From: Quillaja saponaria
Lineage: Eukaryota > Streptophyta > Magnoliopsida > Fabales > Quillajaceae
Reading direction: 5' to 3'
NCBI GenBank assembly: GCA_029379385.1
Contig: CM055618.1
Coordinates: 12,348,134 to 12,412,133, forward strand
Length of the DNA stretch: 64,000 nt
Within the stretch, counting starts at the first letter, position 1. The number at the start of each line of letters is the position of its first letter. Below are positions 1 through 18,021 of the stretch, one piece after another. The notes under the pieces were generated by a model. It was not told the DNA's origin and searched no databases. It saw only the letters and a program-made list of their open reading frames with translations. The position numbers and the translations under genes were made by a program.

Positions 1-1156
1 AAAAATAACTTTAACATACGTTAAAATAAATTACAAAAAAAATGTTGATAAAACGAAAATTGCGAGCTACTCAAACCCCCTAAAAAGAATATGGTACAGT
101 TCAACTTTCCATTAAGCAATGTCTGTAGAATTATGTAAGCAGCTTAATTTACACTTTCCAGCCAACTCTAGCCTCCAGGGCTCATGAGTCCAAGTGGAAT
201 TCTTTGAAAATGAGTTGTGCCCATGATTGAAAATGAGGATTCAGGTTTCTACAAAGGGTGTTTATTACATTCTTTTCTTTTCTATCTTTCAATACATACA
301 CATATTTTACAATAAAAAACTTGAGAAAAATAGTGATCAGATTCTTCATTTCAGGTCTCAACCCTATCATAAATGAACCCTAATGTATAACTAAAATGTT
401 TACTGCCAGACCTGGCTGCGAAAAGATGTTAAGGTCATGTGTGCTGTCTGACTACGTATGGGCTCTTTCAGATGCAGGCATTATAATGTAGGACATGGTA
501 TTAGCAAGTACTCCTATTACTGATCCAACCCAACTATCTGTTCAACTTTTGAGAACTACAGCAAAATAGATTGCAGCTGTGGATATCCCCCACCTACTGT
601 GGGTGTTTCCATAATCTAACTGCTTGGAAATTGAAATTCTAGATAAATGCATCAAAGAAGCACTGCATAAACAGTTTGTTACACAGACAGAGGGGATCGT
701 GAGAGTCAGGAGACTGTCAAAATCAGTAAATTTTGTAGAGCCTTTCTAATCTCCATTCTTAACAGATAAGTTTAGATTGAACCAAATTCTAACTTAATAG
801 GGTTTTAGCACTAAAAAGAAAAGGAAAAGGAAAAACTCGTAGGGTAAAAAGAAATAGACAAAACCATTACATGGCTACAGCTGCTGGACCTTTTGGGAAC
901 AATATATCAAAGATCAAAAGAATCATGCTACAAACTTTCTTTTTCTGATCCTTTATTTTATTCCTTTCCCCTTTTTGACTGGATATCATGCCATAGACAA
1001 GTTCAAAGCAACTTGGCCTATCTACACACTACATGGTGAATTTGGAAAAAGAATATCTACCTGGATAAAGGACAAGGTAAAATAACAAAGACTAATCTAA
1101 GAAGGAAAAGAAAACCAAAAAAAAGAAAAAAAGAGGACCCATACTTCTATCTATAG
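1..1156. other. AT-rich stretch, no gene recognised
   Basis: No reading frame here resembles a known family and there is no exon with good splice borders. It lies downstream of the minus-strand CobW gene, beyond its stop at 2367, and may include far 3' flanking sequence of that gene. Confidence 0.5.
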
Positions 1157-1246
1157 AAACCAAACTAAATAAATTTGTATGCGAAGTCCAAAAACAACAA
1201 TAAACCAAACTGAATAAATTTGGATGCAAAGTCCAAAAACAACAAT
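1157..1246. repeat. Tandem duplication of a 45-bp unit
   Basis: Two head-to-tail copies (1157-1201 and 1202-1246) both begin AAACCAAACT and end AAAAACAACAAT. They differ at only a few positions. No coding role is seen. Confidence 0.85.
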
Positions 1247-1378
1247 AAGACAGCAGGGAAGGATATATTTTTCAGCTCTCATAAAGGCAGTCTATGTTAC
1301 TTTAGAAAGGAAAATGCTGTTGTACAACGAATTCTACAAAAATGATAAGAGAAAGAAATTGCATAATGACGTCGCAAG

Positions 1379-1911
1379 TAGGGGTGGCAATGAGCCGAGC
1401 TAGCTCGTGAACAACTCGTGAGCTACTCGTTAAGAGCTCGGATCAAGCTCGGCTCGTTTTCTAAACGAGCCGATCTTGAGCTTTATTTTAAGCTCGTTTA
1501 GTAAAACGAGCCGAGCTCAATCTTTCCAAAGCTCGGCTCGTGAGCTCGTGAGCTAGCTCGTTTAATATTATTTAATAATTTTTATTATTATTTATATATA
1601 CATTTATAATAAATATATTTATATACTACAAAACTAACACAAATTGTTACTTGGTTTAGTGGTAAACTGCACAAATTTTCACTAAGAGGTCTTGGGTTCG
1701 ACTCTCCTTGCCTACAAAACATTTTTAGAATTTTCAAAAAATTTCACGAGCCGAGCCGAGCCGAGCTTGAATATTTGCTCGCGAGCCCTTAACGAGCTTA
1801 GGCTCGCGAGCCTAGGACGAGCTCGAGCCGAGCTCGAGCCCACCTAAAGTGAGACGAGCCGAGCCGAGCTTTGGCAAAGCTCGGCTCGAGCTCGGCTCGT
1901 TGACACCCCTA
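1379..1911. mobile_element. hAT-type MITE with 8-bp target duplication
   Basis: The left end reads TAGGGGTGGCAATGAGCCGA. The right end, on the opposite strand, reads TAGGGGTGTCAACGAGCCGA, so the termini are inverted repeats. The 8-bp direct repeat GTCGCAAG flanks both sides (1371-1378 and 1912-1919), as expected for hAT transposition. The body is full of short GAGCCGAGC/GCTCGGCTCG inverted motifs and is far more GC-rich than its surroundings. There is no transposase ORF, so it is a non-autonomous element. It sits downstream of the CobW stop codon. Confidence 0.88.
1640..1715 (+). other. tRNA-like segment with A- and B-box motifs inside the MITE
   Basis: TGGTTTAGTGGTAA resembles a D-arm/A box, and about 30 bases downstream GGGTTCGACTCTCC resembles a T-arm/B box. 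The acceptor stem and anticodon arm do not pair well, so this is not a functional tRNA gene. It may be a tRNA-derived (SINE-like) insertion carried in the MITE, or a captured pol III promoter. Confidence 0.45.
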
Positions 1912-1919
1912 GTCGCAAG

Positions 1920-2366
1920 TTTTTATGGAAACACCGTGTATCATACTCACCTATCAACAATGTATTTGGCTGATACAATAGTACACCACTACATACACAT
2001 GTCCTGGTCATTTCTTTTTTTGATTAAAGCTCTTTTCTATGATGTACCAGTGGCACAACTCAGAAACAAAATGAAAAGCACCTTATTTGCATAAGAGGAG
2101 AAAAGATGGGGGAGAGAGTAGCTAAGATTTAAGAAATTAAGAAAATAAGAAAATGTAGCAAATTGAGTCCCTTAAAGCTTTTGATGCTTATTGCTCTTAA
2201 CTTGATCTAGGAATAGGGAATAGAGTTCAGAAAGTCAAGTCTCAGAGACTAAAACCACTACCAGCTTCAGGATATAGACTCAACCAAGTATGCAGCTAAA
2301 CTCTTTCCACCAACAGAGGAAATTGTTGACGATGGACACCCAATCATCAGTTGAATAAAATGAAGT
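1920..2366 (-). other. Probable 3' UTR / downstream flank of the CobW gene
   Basis: This stretch directly follows the stop codon of the minus-strand CobW gene and has no other recognisable gene. Part of it is likely transcribed as 3' UTR. No clear polyadenylation signal could be singled out. Confidence 0.4.
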
Positions 2367-5300
2367 CTAAGAGTTTACACAAGCTCTGAAGGAATTAGTT
2401 AGAACATCCTTGTTAAGATTATGCCCTGCAAAACAAAAGAGAAATAGATAAACAAGCTACACAAGGTGTATGTTTATCTGTCACTTTGTATTTAAAACAG
2501 CATAGTTTATTTAAGTTTACCTATAAACACTAATTTGTTCATCCGATTTTCCTCTGTTTTCCATTTACGAGCTGGAACAATCTCATATAATTCCCTCACT
2601 GCCTGCAAAATGTTCAGCAAAAGAAGGTATGTAAATGACAACCGAATATCAAAGGCGAACAAAGTCCTTAAGAAAGAAAACTCCCATAACTGCACAAATT
2701 TACCCGAAAACAGTCATGAACTTGGAGAAGTGAAGTACAATATGGAAAAAGTCAAAAAAATTATCCAAGTGGGGCAAAATGGCTCTTCCAAAGATAGAAC
2801 TGTCGAGTGCAGATAGACAAATAGCAAGTTAAAGACACTTGACCAGCTAGGGAGTTCTTCAGAGTTCAGACCATGAAATGTATGTACAATGTTTACGGTT
2901 TTAATGCAACATAATTACTGTTTTACCAAGGTTGTTCCAATAAGACAAACCTCTCATGGAACCAGTTGTTTCTACTAAATTTTGAATATAATATTTTCAT
3001 TTTAAGAGCACAAAATAGTAATCAACCAATCTTAGTCTACTTATAACAGAGACAGAATAGCAACCTGTAACCTATGTGTTGAAGGAGGAAGGTCATCAAC
3101 ACAAAGTGAGTACTGTTGTTTTAGTTGTTGTTATACCATAATAAGTATAAATGTGATGGTTTATCCACCAAAGTTCCTTTTCATTGAAGCCAAATAAAAG
3201 TTGACTGCAAGCAGTAGACAAAATCATTGCTCAACCCACCAGAAACCAAGGAAAATGCAGAAAAAAGCATCCTTTCAGATATAACTAGAAAAATGCAACT
3301 ACAGCACCAGCAAGATGCCAATGAAAAACTGTCGATGGCTTGATTATCATATACTACCTGCAGGGTATGTAATTGATCGGACTTTTGAACATTTAAAACT
3401 CCTTTGCAGCGATACACATCCATATCATATTTCTTCTCCCAAAGAATCTCCTCAAGCCATAAACGAGTCTGTGAAAAAATGCTTATCATGTTAAGTAAAC
3501 TATATACATATGAACTAAGACAGGAGAATTTTTATAATCCAACAACTTCTGATGGAAATAAATGATTTCCAAAAGATGTATAAAAGGAGATACTAACAAA
3601 AATCTTAACAACATAATGCACTGGTTACATATCTTAAAAATCTACCATTCTACCTTATCAACATCAACTGACTGTGATTCACAAATGCATATTGTTCTCA
3701 CACCAGTATCATGAAGATCACTTGTGGACAGAGAACGGCTTTCTTCCAACAATGCTTCTAAATGTGTGGCACGCTGAAATGAGATAAATGAAGTTAGCAT
3801 TAGTTACAAGCAGAAATAAATCAAGTAAGAGATCATATTGATGAAAATAAAATATGTACAACTAACTGTGGTATCATATGCCTGACGATCCAATATTTTA
3901 GACAAGTCCACTTGACACCGAACAGAATGGATAATGTCTGCAAGGGAGTTAATATTATGTATCTCCTTCTCCAGTTCCTCCAAAGTACCTCCAGAACACT
4001 CTGGAGATATCACATCGACCTTGTTAAGAATTACAACATCCTAAAACAAATAGAAAAAACAATTAGCCTCTTCAAGCTCACACCACTCTACATCTTAAAT
4101 GTCACAAAAAAGATAGCTGGAGTATGAAAATGAAGATATGTATAAATAATACTTAAAGAAGCAGGAAAATACTGGTAACAAAAGTAAGCACGAATGCAAT
4201 TTGGAGGAATAAACAAGTAGCTGGAGAAACAAAGCTTTTTTGATAACATAAAACAACTAACACACTAGCATGATAATTACCGCAAATGCTATTTGAAGAA
4301 ACGCTTCAGGAAATGAAGATGAACCACGATGCTCACCAAGCTGGAAACGCAGATTTTTGGCATCTACAACCTGTTTGAGCAGCAAATTATTTAAGTAAGA
4401 GATGAGGAATTAACCTAGGAAGCGGGGAAGAACACCAGTTATTGCTGCTAATTTGTGTTTGTGAAAAGAATTCCATTAAGTGTAAAAATGAAAACAGTTT
4501 GATTGCTTAAAACTAAACAAAACAATACCCTACAGTATAAACAACAGACAATTAAGTGAAACTGACCCAAATTTAATAGAGTAAACCTTACAGTGATAAT
4601 TGAATCAAGCTTGACTGATGATTCCAATTGATCATCCAACCAAAGCACAGATGCCAAAGGTGCTGGGTTTGCCAACCCTGTGGTCTCGAGTAATATATGG
4701 TCAAGTCTAGAGGCAAGGAAACAAAGATTCACACATAGTTATTTTGCATTGTATTTTGATAACGAGGATCATATATTCAAAATTAATCAGTGATATTATA
4801 TGGAAACTTGTCACTAAGTACTTCTACATGGATTCATCGTACAAAGGAATGACTTTGATGAAATTGAACTAATTTTTTAATCCGGTGTCTTTTTACATTT
4901 ATGATATTACTACAGTTTGCTTGTCTAGAGGTTATATTTTATCTAAATATTTCTTTTCATACCTTTCCTTTCTCTGTACAAGCTGCTCCAGTGCTTGAAC
5001 TAAACTATGCTTGACAGTGCAACATACACACCCATTTGCCAACTCAACCCATTCTTCGACCAGTGCCCCATCATCACCTTCATTTATCATTGCTCTTTCT
5101 ACTCCAATTTCCTCACCGAACTCATTCAATATGACAGCAATCCTCTTCCCGTGTTGGGAATTCAAAATATGATTAACTAGCTGAGATTCGCAATCCATTT
5201 TTAAGCTCACAGTTAGACATTAACATTACACGGAAAAGAATAGGATGCGTTAGCAAATAAATTATTGTAATAATATGCCTTTCTTACATTACCCAATATG

Positions 5301-5608
5301 TCAAATCCATAAAAGCTAACATCTTTTAATTCAAAAATGTAAACGAAAGAACTGAGAATGCCAGAATAGCTTACAGTAGACTTGCCAGCTCCCAGATAGC
5401 CGGTGATGACGGTCACCCCAACTGAAACCTCGCCATCTTCGGGGAGTTTTGGCTCGGGTTGTTGAGTAAAGGGTCCCTCTTCTTCAATTTGAACAGCTAG
5501 AGGTGGGTCTTCTTCTTCGTCTTCCATTCTTAATCGAATCATTCTTCTTCTATGTGCTTGAAAGAATACTAATGGGGTTTTCTCGGTTTCCTCCAAGTGA
5601 CTGGACAT
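2367..5608 (-). CDS. CobW/COG0523 domain GTPase (COBW domain-containing protein 1 / ZNG1-like)
   Basis: A G3E-family GTPase of the CobW/COG0523 group; relatives act as metal (zinc) chaperones. Nine exons reading leftward: 5608-5375, 5180-4963, 4706-4592, 4370-4281, 4040-3867, 3773-3654, 3468-3358, 2602-2521, 2425-2367. All junctions are GT-AG and phases agree, giving 400 aa, close to the ~395 aa of the human homologue. Motifs in order: Walker A GYLGAGKST (70-78); VILNEFGE; the metal-binding CxCC motif NGCVCC (Cys129, 131, 132); LLETTGLANP; and NKVD (225-228), the guanine-specificity motif. The C-terminal CobW_C region includes LWEEILWEKKY-like and YEIVPARKWK segments. The first Met (5608) gives a basic leader; an inner Met at 5527 (MEDEEEDPPLAV) matches the acidic N-terminus usual in plant homologues and may be the true start. 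No transit peptide is obvious. Expression regulation is not visible. Family assignment is very secure; the metal delivered is inferred. Confidence 0.95.
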
Positions 5609-5865
5609 TAATACCCCTATGAGTTAAAATAAATTACCAATCATAGTAAGCCCAACCCATGTAATTTAAATACTCATGGTCATGGGTTGTAGTTTAAATT
5701 GGGTTTTCTTGGTGACCCGAAACTCTTCACAGGATCGCTACAGCATAAGGTTGTGGATACCAGTGCAGACTATAAAATTACACAATTAATTTTTTTTTTA
5801 TAAATATGACACAATATGTTAATTTAAGCTTTATTGATTCTCTCTTATGTTGTGTATAACACTAT
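5609..5865. promoter_or_regulatory. Upstream region of the CobW gene (minus strand)
   Basis: The gap between the CobW start and the next repeat should contain the CobW promoter and 5' UTR, read leftward. I cannot point to a certain TATA box or cis element. Confidence 0.3.
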
Positions 5866-6473
5866 GGCTGTGTTTGAAATAAAATAAAATTATTTGATGA
5901 TAAATAAATCCTACAATTCAATTTTATTTTAAATTAATTCTACCAATCAATTTATTTAAAATGAATTATCTTATTTGTAATAAAAACTACACTTATAAAA
6001 TTCAGTCTAATTCTCTTATTTGGAACAAATGAATAATTTATTTTAATTTTAAGTATTTTTTCCATACTAGCCTCATTTTTTTAAAATTAAAAATTACATT
6101 GATCAACTAAAAAAATAAAGGCTCGGATATTAGTTGTTGTTCAATGAACATAAAGTAAGTTGAGAAGAAAATACATGTAGTTCGTTAGATGAACATTTGA
6201 GATAAAGTGATGGTGGCTTTTTATCGATTTATCTAAGTGAAAAACATGTGTAATATTAATGATAAAAATGTCATTTGAGGTGAACAAAATAATAACTTAT
6301 CTCAAATGAATTTCACAAAATAAAATCTAACCTTTTTGGTGTGGAATTCATAATTGAATAAAATGTGAATTTCATTTAAATTATACACCATTTTATTTGT
6401 TCTAAACTTGAAATTATAGAGTTCATTTCAAATGAAATGAAGTCTATGCTATTTTTAGGTTCCAAACTCACCC
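5866..6473. mobile_element. Possible MITE with GGCTGTGTTTG / GGGTGAGTTTGG termini
   Basis: The left end GGCTGTGTTTGAAATAAAAT and the reverse complement of the right end GGGTGAGTTTGGAACC form imperfect inverted termini. The interior is AT-rich with scattered inverted pieces such as TTCATTTCAAATGAAATGAA and has no ORF. TAT flanks both ends, which would fit a 3-bp target duplication but is weak in AT-rich DNA. The superfamily is uncertain. Confidence 0.45.
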
Positions 6474-8251
6474 TATATAGTATTAGATGTATATTATGTA
6501 GAGTTGAATAATAAGATAATAATATAATTATTGAAGGATTTTTCTAACGAGTGCCCAAAGTGTACTTGATAAGATGCAATAAATATGGACTTTGGAATTT
6601 GAAACATTCTAAAAATAGAAAATTATTTATTACGCAACACTGAAATCATGGTCAACTAATACAATTAATAATACAAAATTTCTATATTTATCACCTTAAC
6701 AAGTGACTTATGGGCACCAATTAAAAAAATCTATTATTTAATATAGTATATAAACTTATACTATCTAATCAATTGATTATAAAATAAAAATATATTAACA
6801 TAATAGATTAGTATTGGGATTATCCAACTTGAGAATAATTGTTCAACGTGTGATTAGTTATATATTTATATAGCAACTTAGCTAGTGAGCAGGGAGAATA
6901 AAATTGAATTAGAGCACCAAATGTATGAATGTATGAATGTAGAGTACACGTTACATTAAAGTCATTTTAGAAAGTGGGGGATAGATGATAACGTAATTAA
7001 TAACATATATTCCTTGTTTTGCCTATAATTTGACCATAATTTACTCAATAATGAGCACTATAAATCGCAAAACGTGATTAAAGGCCCAATTAATTTCTTG
7101 TTTGCATGCTGGAAAAAACATTAATCTTGATGAGAATTTAGAGAATACTTAATTGCTTCTTATGTCAGAGAAATATATTTAAGAGGAAACAAAAGTGTGC
7201 ACATTAATCTTTTCAATTATTGTTTTGAATTATCATGGTTAATTGGTAGTAAGAATATAATAATATATAATTAAATTTTTTTATATTTATTATTTATGAC
7301 AATAATTTTAGTACATTATAAATAATAAATTATTACTTTTAAATTTATTTTTTTGGTTTAAGTATCTCCACACCTATTAAGTATAAGATGTAAACTTAAT
7401 CTCTTTCAGAGTTCGTGACTATCCCTGATCTCTACAAATATTTTATTATAGACTTGTTCTTCTAACATTGCAGAGACCTCTCAACTGCTGAGTACAAGCG
7501 CGCCATAATTTTCAATTCTAGTAATTATTTTTGTAACACCTTAATACATATAATTAGAGTATTCGTTACAAAAATTATCAAAAGCTAATTAAATACGTTT
7601 CTTAAAGCAAGCAATGATCACTTCCTTTATGTTTGATACTGCATTGGGTTTTTTCCATCTTGGAAAGGAACAAAAGGAAATAATGAAAACCAGCTTAAAA
7701 GCAGGGCATGGGGATGAAAGCACAGGGTTTTCCTCCAGTTAACTCATTTTATACTTTTTTTTTTTTTTTTCCCTCTTTGCAGGCTTTTGATTTATGAGTT
7801 ATAAAATGAGAGATAATTTTTCTTTCTATTTAAACTTCTCGGAATGAGATTTTATCTTGCCTCTTTAGCATCACACCAAGAGGACATGCACCTTCTATTT
7901 TATGCTTTGTTTTGGATATTGAACAGTAGAAACATAAATTTTGTTACATCAAACAATTTCCAACTAGTAAAGTACATGTCATAATTTAGCTTAATTGGTA
8001 TGTGGATGAGTTTGCTAAGATTTTTTCCAACCAATATCAAAAAACTAAGTGATAAATTAACACCTCATTTAAAATGAAAATCATAACATAAGTGAAATAA
8101 TTTAAAATTAAATTAATTAAAAATGAGCAAATTAAGTTCCATGTTTACATAAGAAAATCACTTATTGGAGTAAATCATGTTACATTTGTCCATTTCTCCC
8201 ATAATTATATTTTTATAATAATAATTTAGGTTTCATTGGTGGTTTAATATC
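6474..8251. other. AT-rich intergenic DNA
   Basis: No coding exon, structured RNA or repeat could be supported. Homopolymer tracts are present, for example the T run near 7757-7770. Confidence 0.5.
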
Positions 8252-8935
8252 AAGTAATCAACACCATACGTACTATTCGGAAAGAAGTTGCTTTCAAGGA
8301 ATTAATATTTAATAAGTTTGTCTCTTGAAAATTTATAAGAGAACGGATCTGAATTGCTTATAAAAATAGGTAGCAAAGAATTTTATTTATTTATTTTTGG
8401 TAAAAACAAAGAATTTTTTTTAACAAGTGACATAAGGACATTTCTTAAAATTGGATGAACATAATTTTTGAAAATAAAATTTTGTTAAATTAGTAATTTA
8501 TGTATTAAATAATATTAAAATTATAATTAATTGTTATATAATCTTAATAAGTGTACTTAGCACAATTGTTATAAAAATTCTTAAACAAAATTTTTCAAGG
8601 AAATTCAAAAAAACTAAGTAATCAACATCACACGTACGATTTGAAAGAAGTTGCTTTCAAGGAATTAATATTAATAGACTTTTTCCCTCGATAATTTATA
8701 GGAGAATCTCCTATAAATTAATGGAAATAAATTATTTATAAAAATATTTACGAATAATTTTTTTTAACAAGTGACATAAGGATATTTCTTAAAATTTGAT
8801 GAACATAATTTTTAAAAATTAAAAATTATTAAAAATAATAGTCTATGTAATAAATAATATTAAAATTAATTATTAGATAGTTTTAATAAGTGCAAATACC
8901 ACAATTTATATAACAATTGGTAAACAAATATCCAC
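8252..8935. repeat. Diverged tandem duplication, ~340-bp units
   Basis: Unit 1 (about 8252-8600) and unit 2 (about 8617-8935) share ordered landmarks: AAGTAATCAACA near the start, GAAGTTGCTTTCAAGGAATT, TTTTTTTTAACAAGTGACAT, GATGAACATAATTTTT, and AATAATATTAAAATTA near the end. They differ by small indels and many substitutions, so the event is old. No coding capacity is seen. Confidence 0.8.
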
Positions 8936-9636
8936 CTTGACTAACTTTGTCTCTTGTGTAATTAATTTCAGGCCGAAAAAAGCGTTCTGATTTGAACACA
9001 AATTCCAAGTCTGAAATCGTTATATTCCAAGTCATTGTGGAGAATGTGGCCGTCCAAACAGATATTTATGCAGCTAATAAAACCAAAAACCCAAAAATTA
9101 ATTAAAAAAATATCAGGAAAAACCAAAAAAATGCCATCATATAAATAAAACAAATAAAGAAACAATAAGCCTGTAAGGTATGGCGTAGAGGATATATATA
9201 TATATACATATACAAAAGCAAAGCAATAAAGCAAACAGAATTGGAAAAGCAATCTTACGAATGAATGCTTTATATATGTAGGGTATTTGGTATATGAAAG
9301 TGTGAAACAAGTGACTTTTTAAGTTCCATGTATTCCTCAAGGCCTCAGCCCCCAAAAAAACACAATCTCTTTGCATTTGTACCCAACTTGACACCACCAT
9401 CCCCATTCACCACCCCTATCACCCACCAATTTTTAAGCTTTTTTTTCTGAGTGACCCATTTCACATTGTGTCATTATTTCTCTAGTCTATTCCAATTTTA
9501 ATCATATCTGCCTTTCCATTTGCTCTATATTCAAACCCATCTCAATCCAACTCCTACTCATAGAAATTGAAGCACCGTACTCTCTCTCTCTTGATTTTCT
9601 TCAGCAGGGAAAGAAAACCCATTTCAGAAATTAACC
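8936..9636 (+). promoter_or_regulatory. Upstream region of the GH1 gene
   Basis: It contains a TA-rich run at about 9193-9212 and, close to the gene, a pyrimidine-rich CTCTCTCTCTTG leader (about 9582-9594) typical of plant 5' UTRs. The transcription start is not determined. Confidence 0.35.
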
Positions 9637-14816
<5,180 letters not shown>

Positions 14817-15113
14817 CAGCAGCCAAAAAAGAAGTGACAGAGGAGGTATAAAAAAAGTCTTGATGCATATTCCTTTTTTTTTTTTCTTTCAATTTCTTGC
14901 AGAACATGTCATTGTACCAGAATATATTTTTGAGAACATTTATTTAGTTGTGAAAGTGTGATGTTTTCTCAATGCAATCTGTCACTTCCTGTTAATGCCT
15001 TTCTTTCTCCTAATCTGAATGCTTCTTTCCTTATCATATTACTTATGCAAATAGTAGCTTATTTGAGGAGATGGGTTCTGTCTAGCAATGTTTTGGGAGT
15101 ACATCTTCATTAT
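14817..15113 (+). other. GH1 3' UTR and downstream flank
   Basis: Non-coding sequence following the GH1 stop, ending where the duplicated segment begins. A 61-codon-or-longer reading frame crosses it (14958-15263) but resembles no protein and runs across the duplication boundary, so it is not called. Confidence 0.45.
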
Positions 15114-15410
15114 TCTCATTTAGATCAGACAAGTCATTGCCAATTAAATGAAAGCATTAAAATGAGACAAATCTTTGATCTTGTTTGCCTAGAAAGCTTA
15201 CAACAAATATTATACAAAGCTTTAGGACCTCGTATAATTAAACAATGGATAACTCGAACATAATACAACTAGTTACATTCATAACAGCAGATCAACATCA
15301 TTATCCACCACCTCAAATATCCTCAACTGCTGTGCTGACACACTGGTAGTGGTAGTGGTAGTGACTAGTGAGTTGATGTCCAATTAAGGTCAAGCTCAAC
15401 TGAACCTAGC

Positions 15411-15434
15411 ATATATATATATATATATATATAT
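15411..15434. repeat. (AT)n microsatellite
   Basis: An uninterrupted AT run inside duplication copy 1. The corresponding spot in copy 2 (about 27576-27583) has only a few AT units, so the tract length differs between copies. Confidence 0.9.
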
Positions 15435-16865
15435 AACCTTGGTCCTTGGATATGGTTTCAACGTACACAAATGCAAACACCTACTTCTCAACGAGAATCA
15501 CTCTCCTGAAAAGTTAGGCTAGTAACAAAATTCGAAAGGATAATTAGAGTAATGGGTTTTTGTTGTGGACTCCTGCAGATTATTCTCCAAATCTCCAATA
15601 CTGTTACAAAACAGCCAAAACGCATTCTATAATTTCTAAATTGATAATCATCCTGAAGTCAATAAAAAAAGTACAAGAAGTTAGTATTGTTTGAAAATTA
15701 GACAAAAACAATGAATTGAGGGTAGAACCCCAGAAAAAGAGATCTGAATATAAATTGGGTATTCTGGAAACAATCTAATTGATTCATTACTGCCAAAGCT
15801 TTTGCATCTAATAATCTTCTAGAGGATTGAAGCAAGCAATTAAAGGGTAATTTTGTCTTTAAAATATCATATTCTTATTTCATAGGCTGTGCAAGCAGCC
15901 ATTTAAGCTATGCAATTGCAAATAGCAAATATGTGAGATATATTATAGTAAATAATTGTCTCAAACAATTTATACCTTTAAAAATGTTTAAAAATTACTT
16001 TATAGTTATCACTCTACTGATTTATTTATAAATCATAATAAATCGCAATGAATATGACAAGTTGTGTATTACTATATATTTAATAGAAAATTGACTATAT
16101 TTTACTTTAAATTGTCGATTTTTATATCAATTGGTGTGTGGTTACGTTTTAATGTATATCATTATTATTATATCAAAATCTTGTTATTTTTAATATACAT
16201 TCATAACTCGGATGATCTGTGACTTGTGAGAGTACAAATTCCATCTTAAATCCAATTTATGCGTTAGTACACATTTCATCATAAGTAGCAAACGAGTTAA
16301 CCATCAATTATTTGGTGAGCTTCACGGGTTAGACGAGTTTTCAACTGAGTCCTTCGGGTCATGCACGAGTAGCAAATTAACGTAATAACTACTTTTAACA
16401 AACTATAACGGTAAACAGAGTCTTGGAGGCAGCAATTCTTGCACAATCAGCCATGGATTCATCAAGTTTCTGATTCTTCAATTCTCTGTCTCTCTGTCTC
16501 TGTATATATTGCAAAGTCTCTCTCATTTCCTTTTTCCTTTTCCTTTTCCTTTTTCCTTCTTCTTTTCTGGTCTGCTTTGAAATCATGGTTCTCTGGAACT
16601 ATATTATGGCCTCCGAATCTTCTGCTACATCTTCTTCACTATTTCCAACCTCACCAGATTACCCAGGGGGTGTTTTAGGTTTGATCCGATTGATGAACAG
16701 CTTCTCATCGATTACTTAGCAAAGAAGGTCTTCAATCTTCAGCTTCCACCCAATCCCATCATAGAACTTAATGATCTGTATCAGCATGAACCTGATCAAT
16801 TAATTCCTCGTAGTAAGTTCCATAATTAATTGCTCTTAGTTCTTTCAGCCCCCATTGCTTCTTAT

Positions 16866-17430
16866 AGGATTAAAGAAATTCTGGGTTTTGCAAGGTTTAT
16901 GGGTTTTATAAGATTCTGTGGTTTTACAAGATTCACGGTTTGAAGTTTAAAAGATGTTTGAAGAAATTACTTAATCCATTTCTATGAAGGAAACCAAATA
17001 CTTGTATAATTAAAGAACAAGAAAGTAAAATTTGAGGTAACACAGACTATTTACAAGATTTTCAGGGTTTTACAGCTAGGCTTTTTCCAGGAAAATTGTC
17101 TGGAAAGTTTTATTTGATTGTAACTTGATGGGAATTAGTTTATTTTTGTTGTTATAAGAATTACAGATACATTAGAAGAATTACAACCAAACTCTTACAC
17201 TGTTTCTTTTTGCTTATAGGATTAAACCAATTAAGGGTTTTGCAAGATTCAGGGTTTGAAGTTTAAAAGATGTTTAAAGAATTTAGTCTTAAATAAAGGC
17301 TATGCAATACTTGGTGTACATTGATTCTGAGATAACAGAGAATACTTAAAACATTTCAGGAATTTACAGTTAGAAACTTTAAAAGAAAATTGTCTGGAAA
17401 TTTTTATTTGATTGTAGCTTGGTGAGAATT
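16866..17430. repeat. Internal direct duplication within NAC intron 1 (copy A)
   Basis: About 16866-17110 and 17219-17430 share an ordered set of motifs: CTTATAGGATTAAA, GGGTTTTGCAAG, GTTTGAAGTTTAAAAGATGT, AAAATTGTCTGGAAA and TTTATTTGATTGTA. The same two-fold structure is present in intron 1 of copy B (about 29299-29590 and 29646-29890), so it predates the segmental duplication. Confidence 0.78.
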
Positions 17431-18021
17431 TGTACTCTTTCTGTGCATTAGGTGAATCAGAATCAGATCCATATATTCAGAAAGAGAGTTATTATTACTT
17501 CACCCCCACAAAGCCAAGCACTAATGGAAGGGGTTTTAATCGTATTACCCCACGTGGTTTTTGGAGGGGGATTGGAGGAAGAGAGTACGTTTTACAATAT
17601 GGCAGCAAAGTCATTCTTGAGTGGAGCAAGAAGTATGAATACCTTCGGGGAAGGTCATCTAATGGATGGAAAACCCCATGGGTCATGTATGAGTACAGGC
17701 TCAATCAAGCTGCATTTCCAGAAGATAAACTTGATCCTGCCACTATTGCCAATGTTAGTTTAAACATTCTATTCAAAATTGAAAAAAAAAGAAAGATTGA
17801 ACGTCAGATATCTCAAACACTTGTATAACTTTCCTAACTAAAGTGTTCATTTTTCTTGTCAGATCCAGAAGTTGGTGATCTGCAAAATTGATTATTGCAA
17901 GCGTTCAAGGAAAAGAGGCAGAGAAAGCATTGACACCCTAGATGCATCAACACAAAGTGAGACGACGGTAGAGGGGCCTAGAGATAGTAGCCAAAGCAAG
18001 AAAGGAGACGAGTCTAGCCAA

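Noticed and set aside
1648..1702. Functional tRNA gene
   Set aside because: A- and B-box motifs are present but acceptor and anticodon stems do not pair, and the segment sits inside a MITE.
14958..15263. 101-codon frame downstream of GH1
   Set aside because: It crosses the border of the segmental duplication, has no splice or promoter context and resembles no protein.
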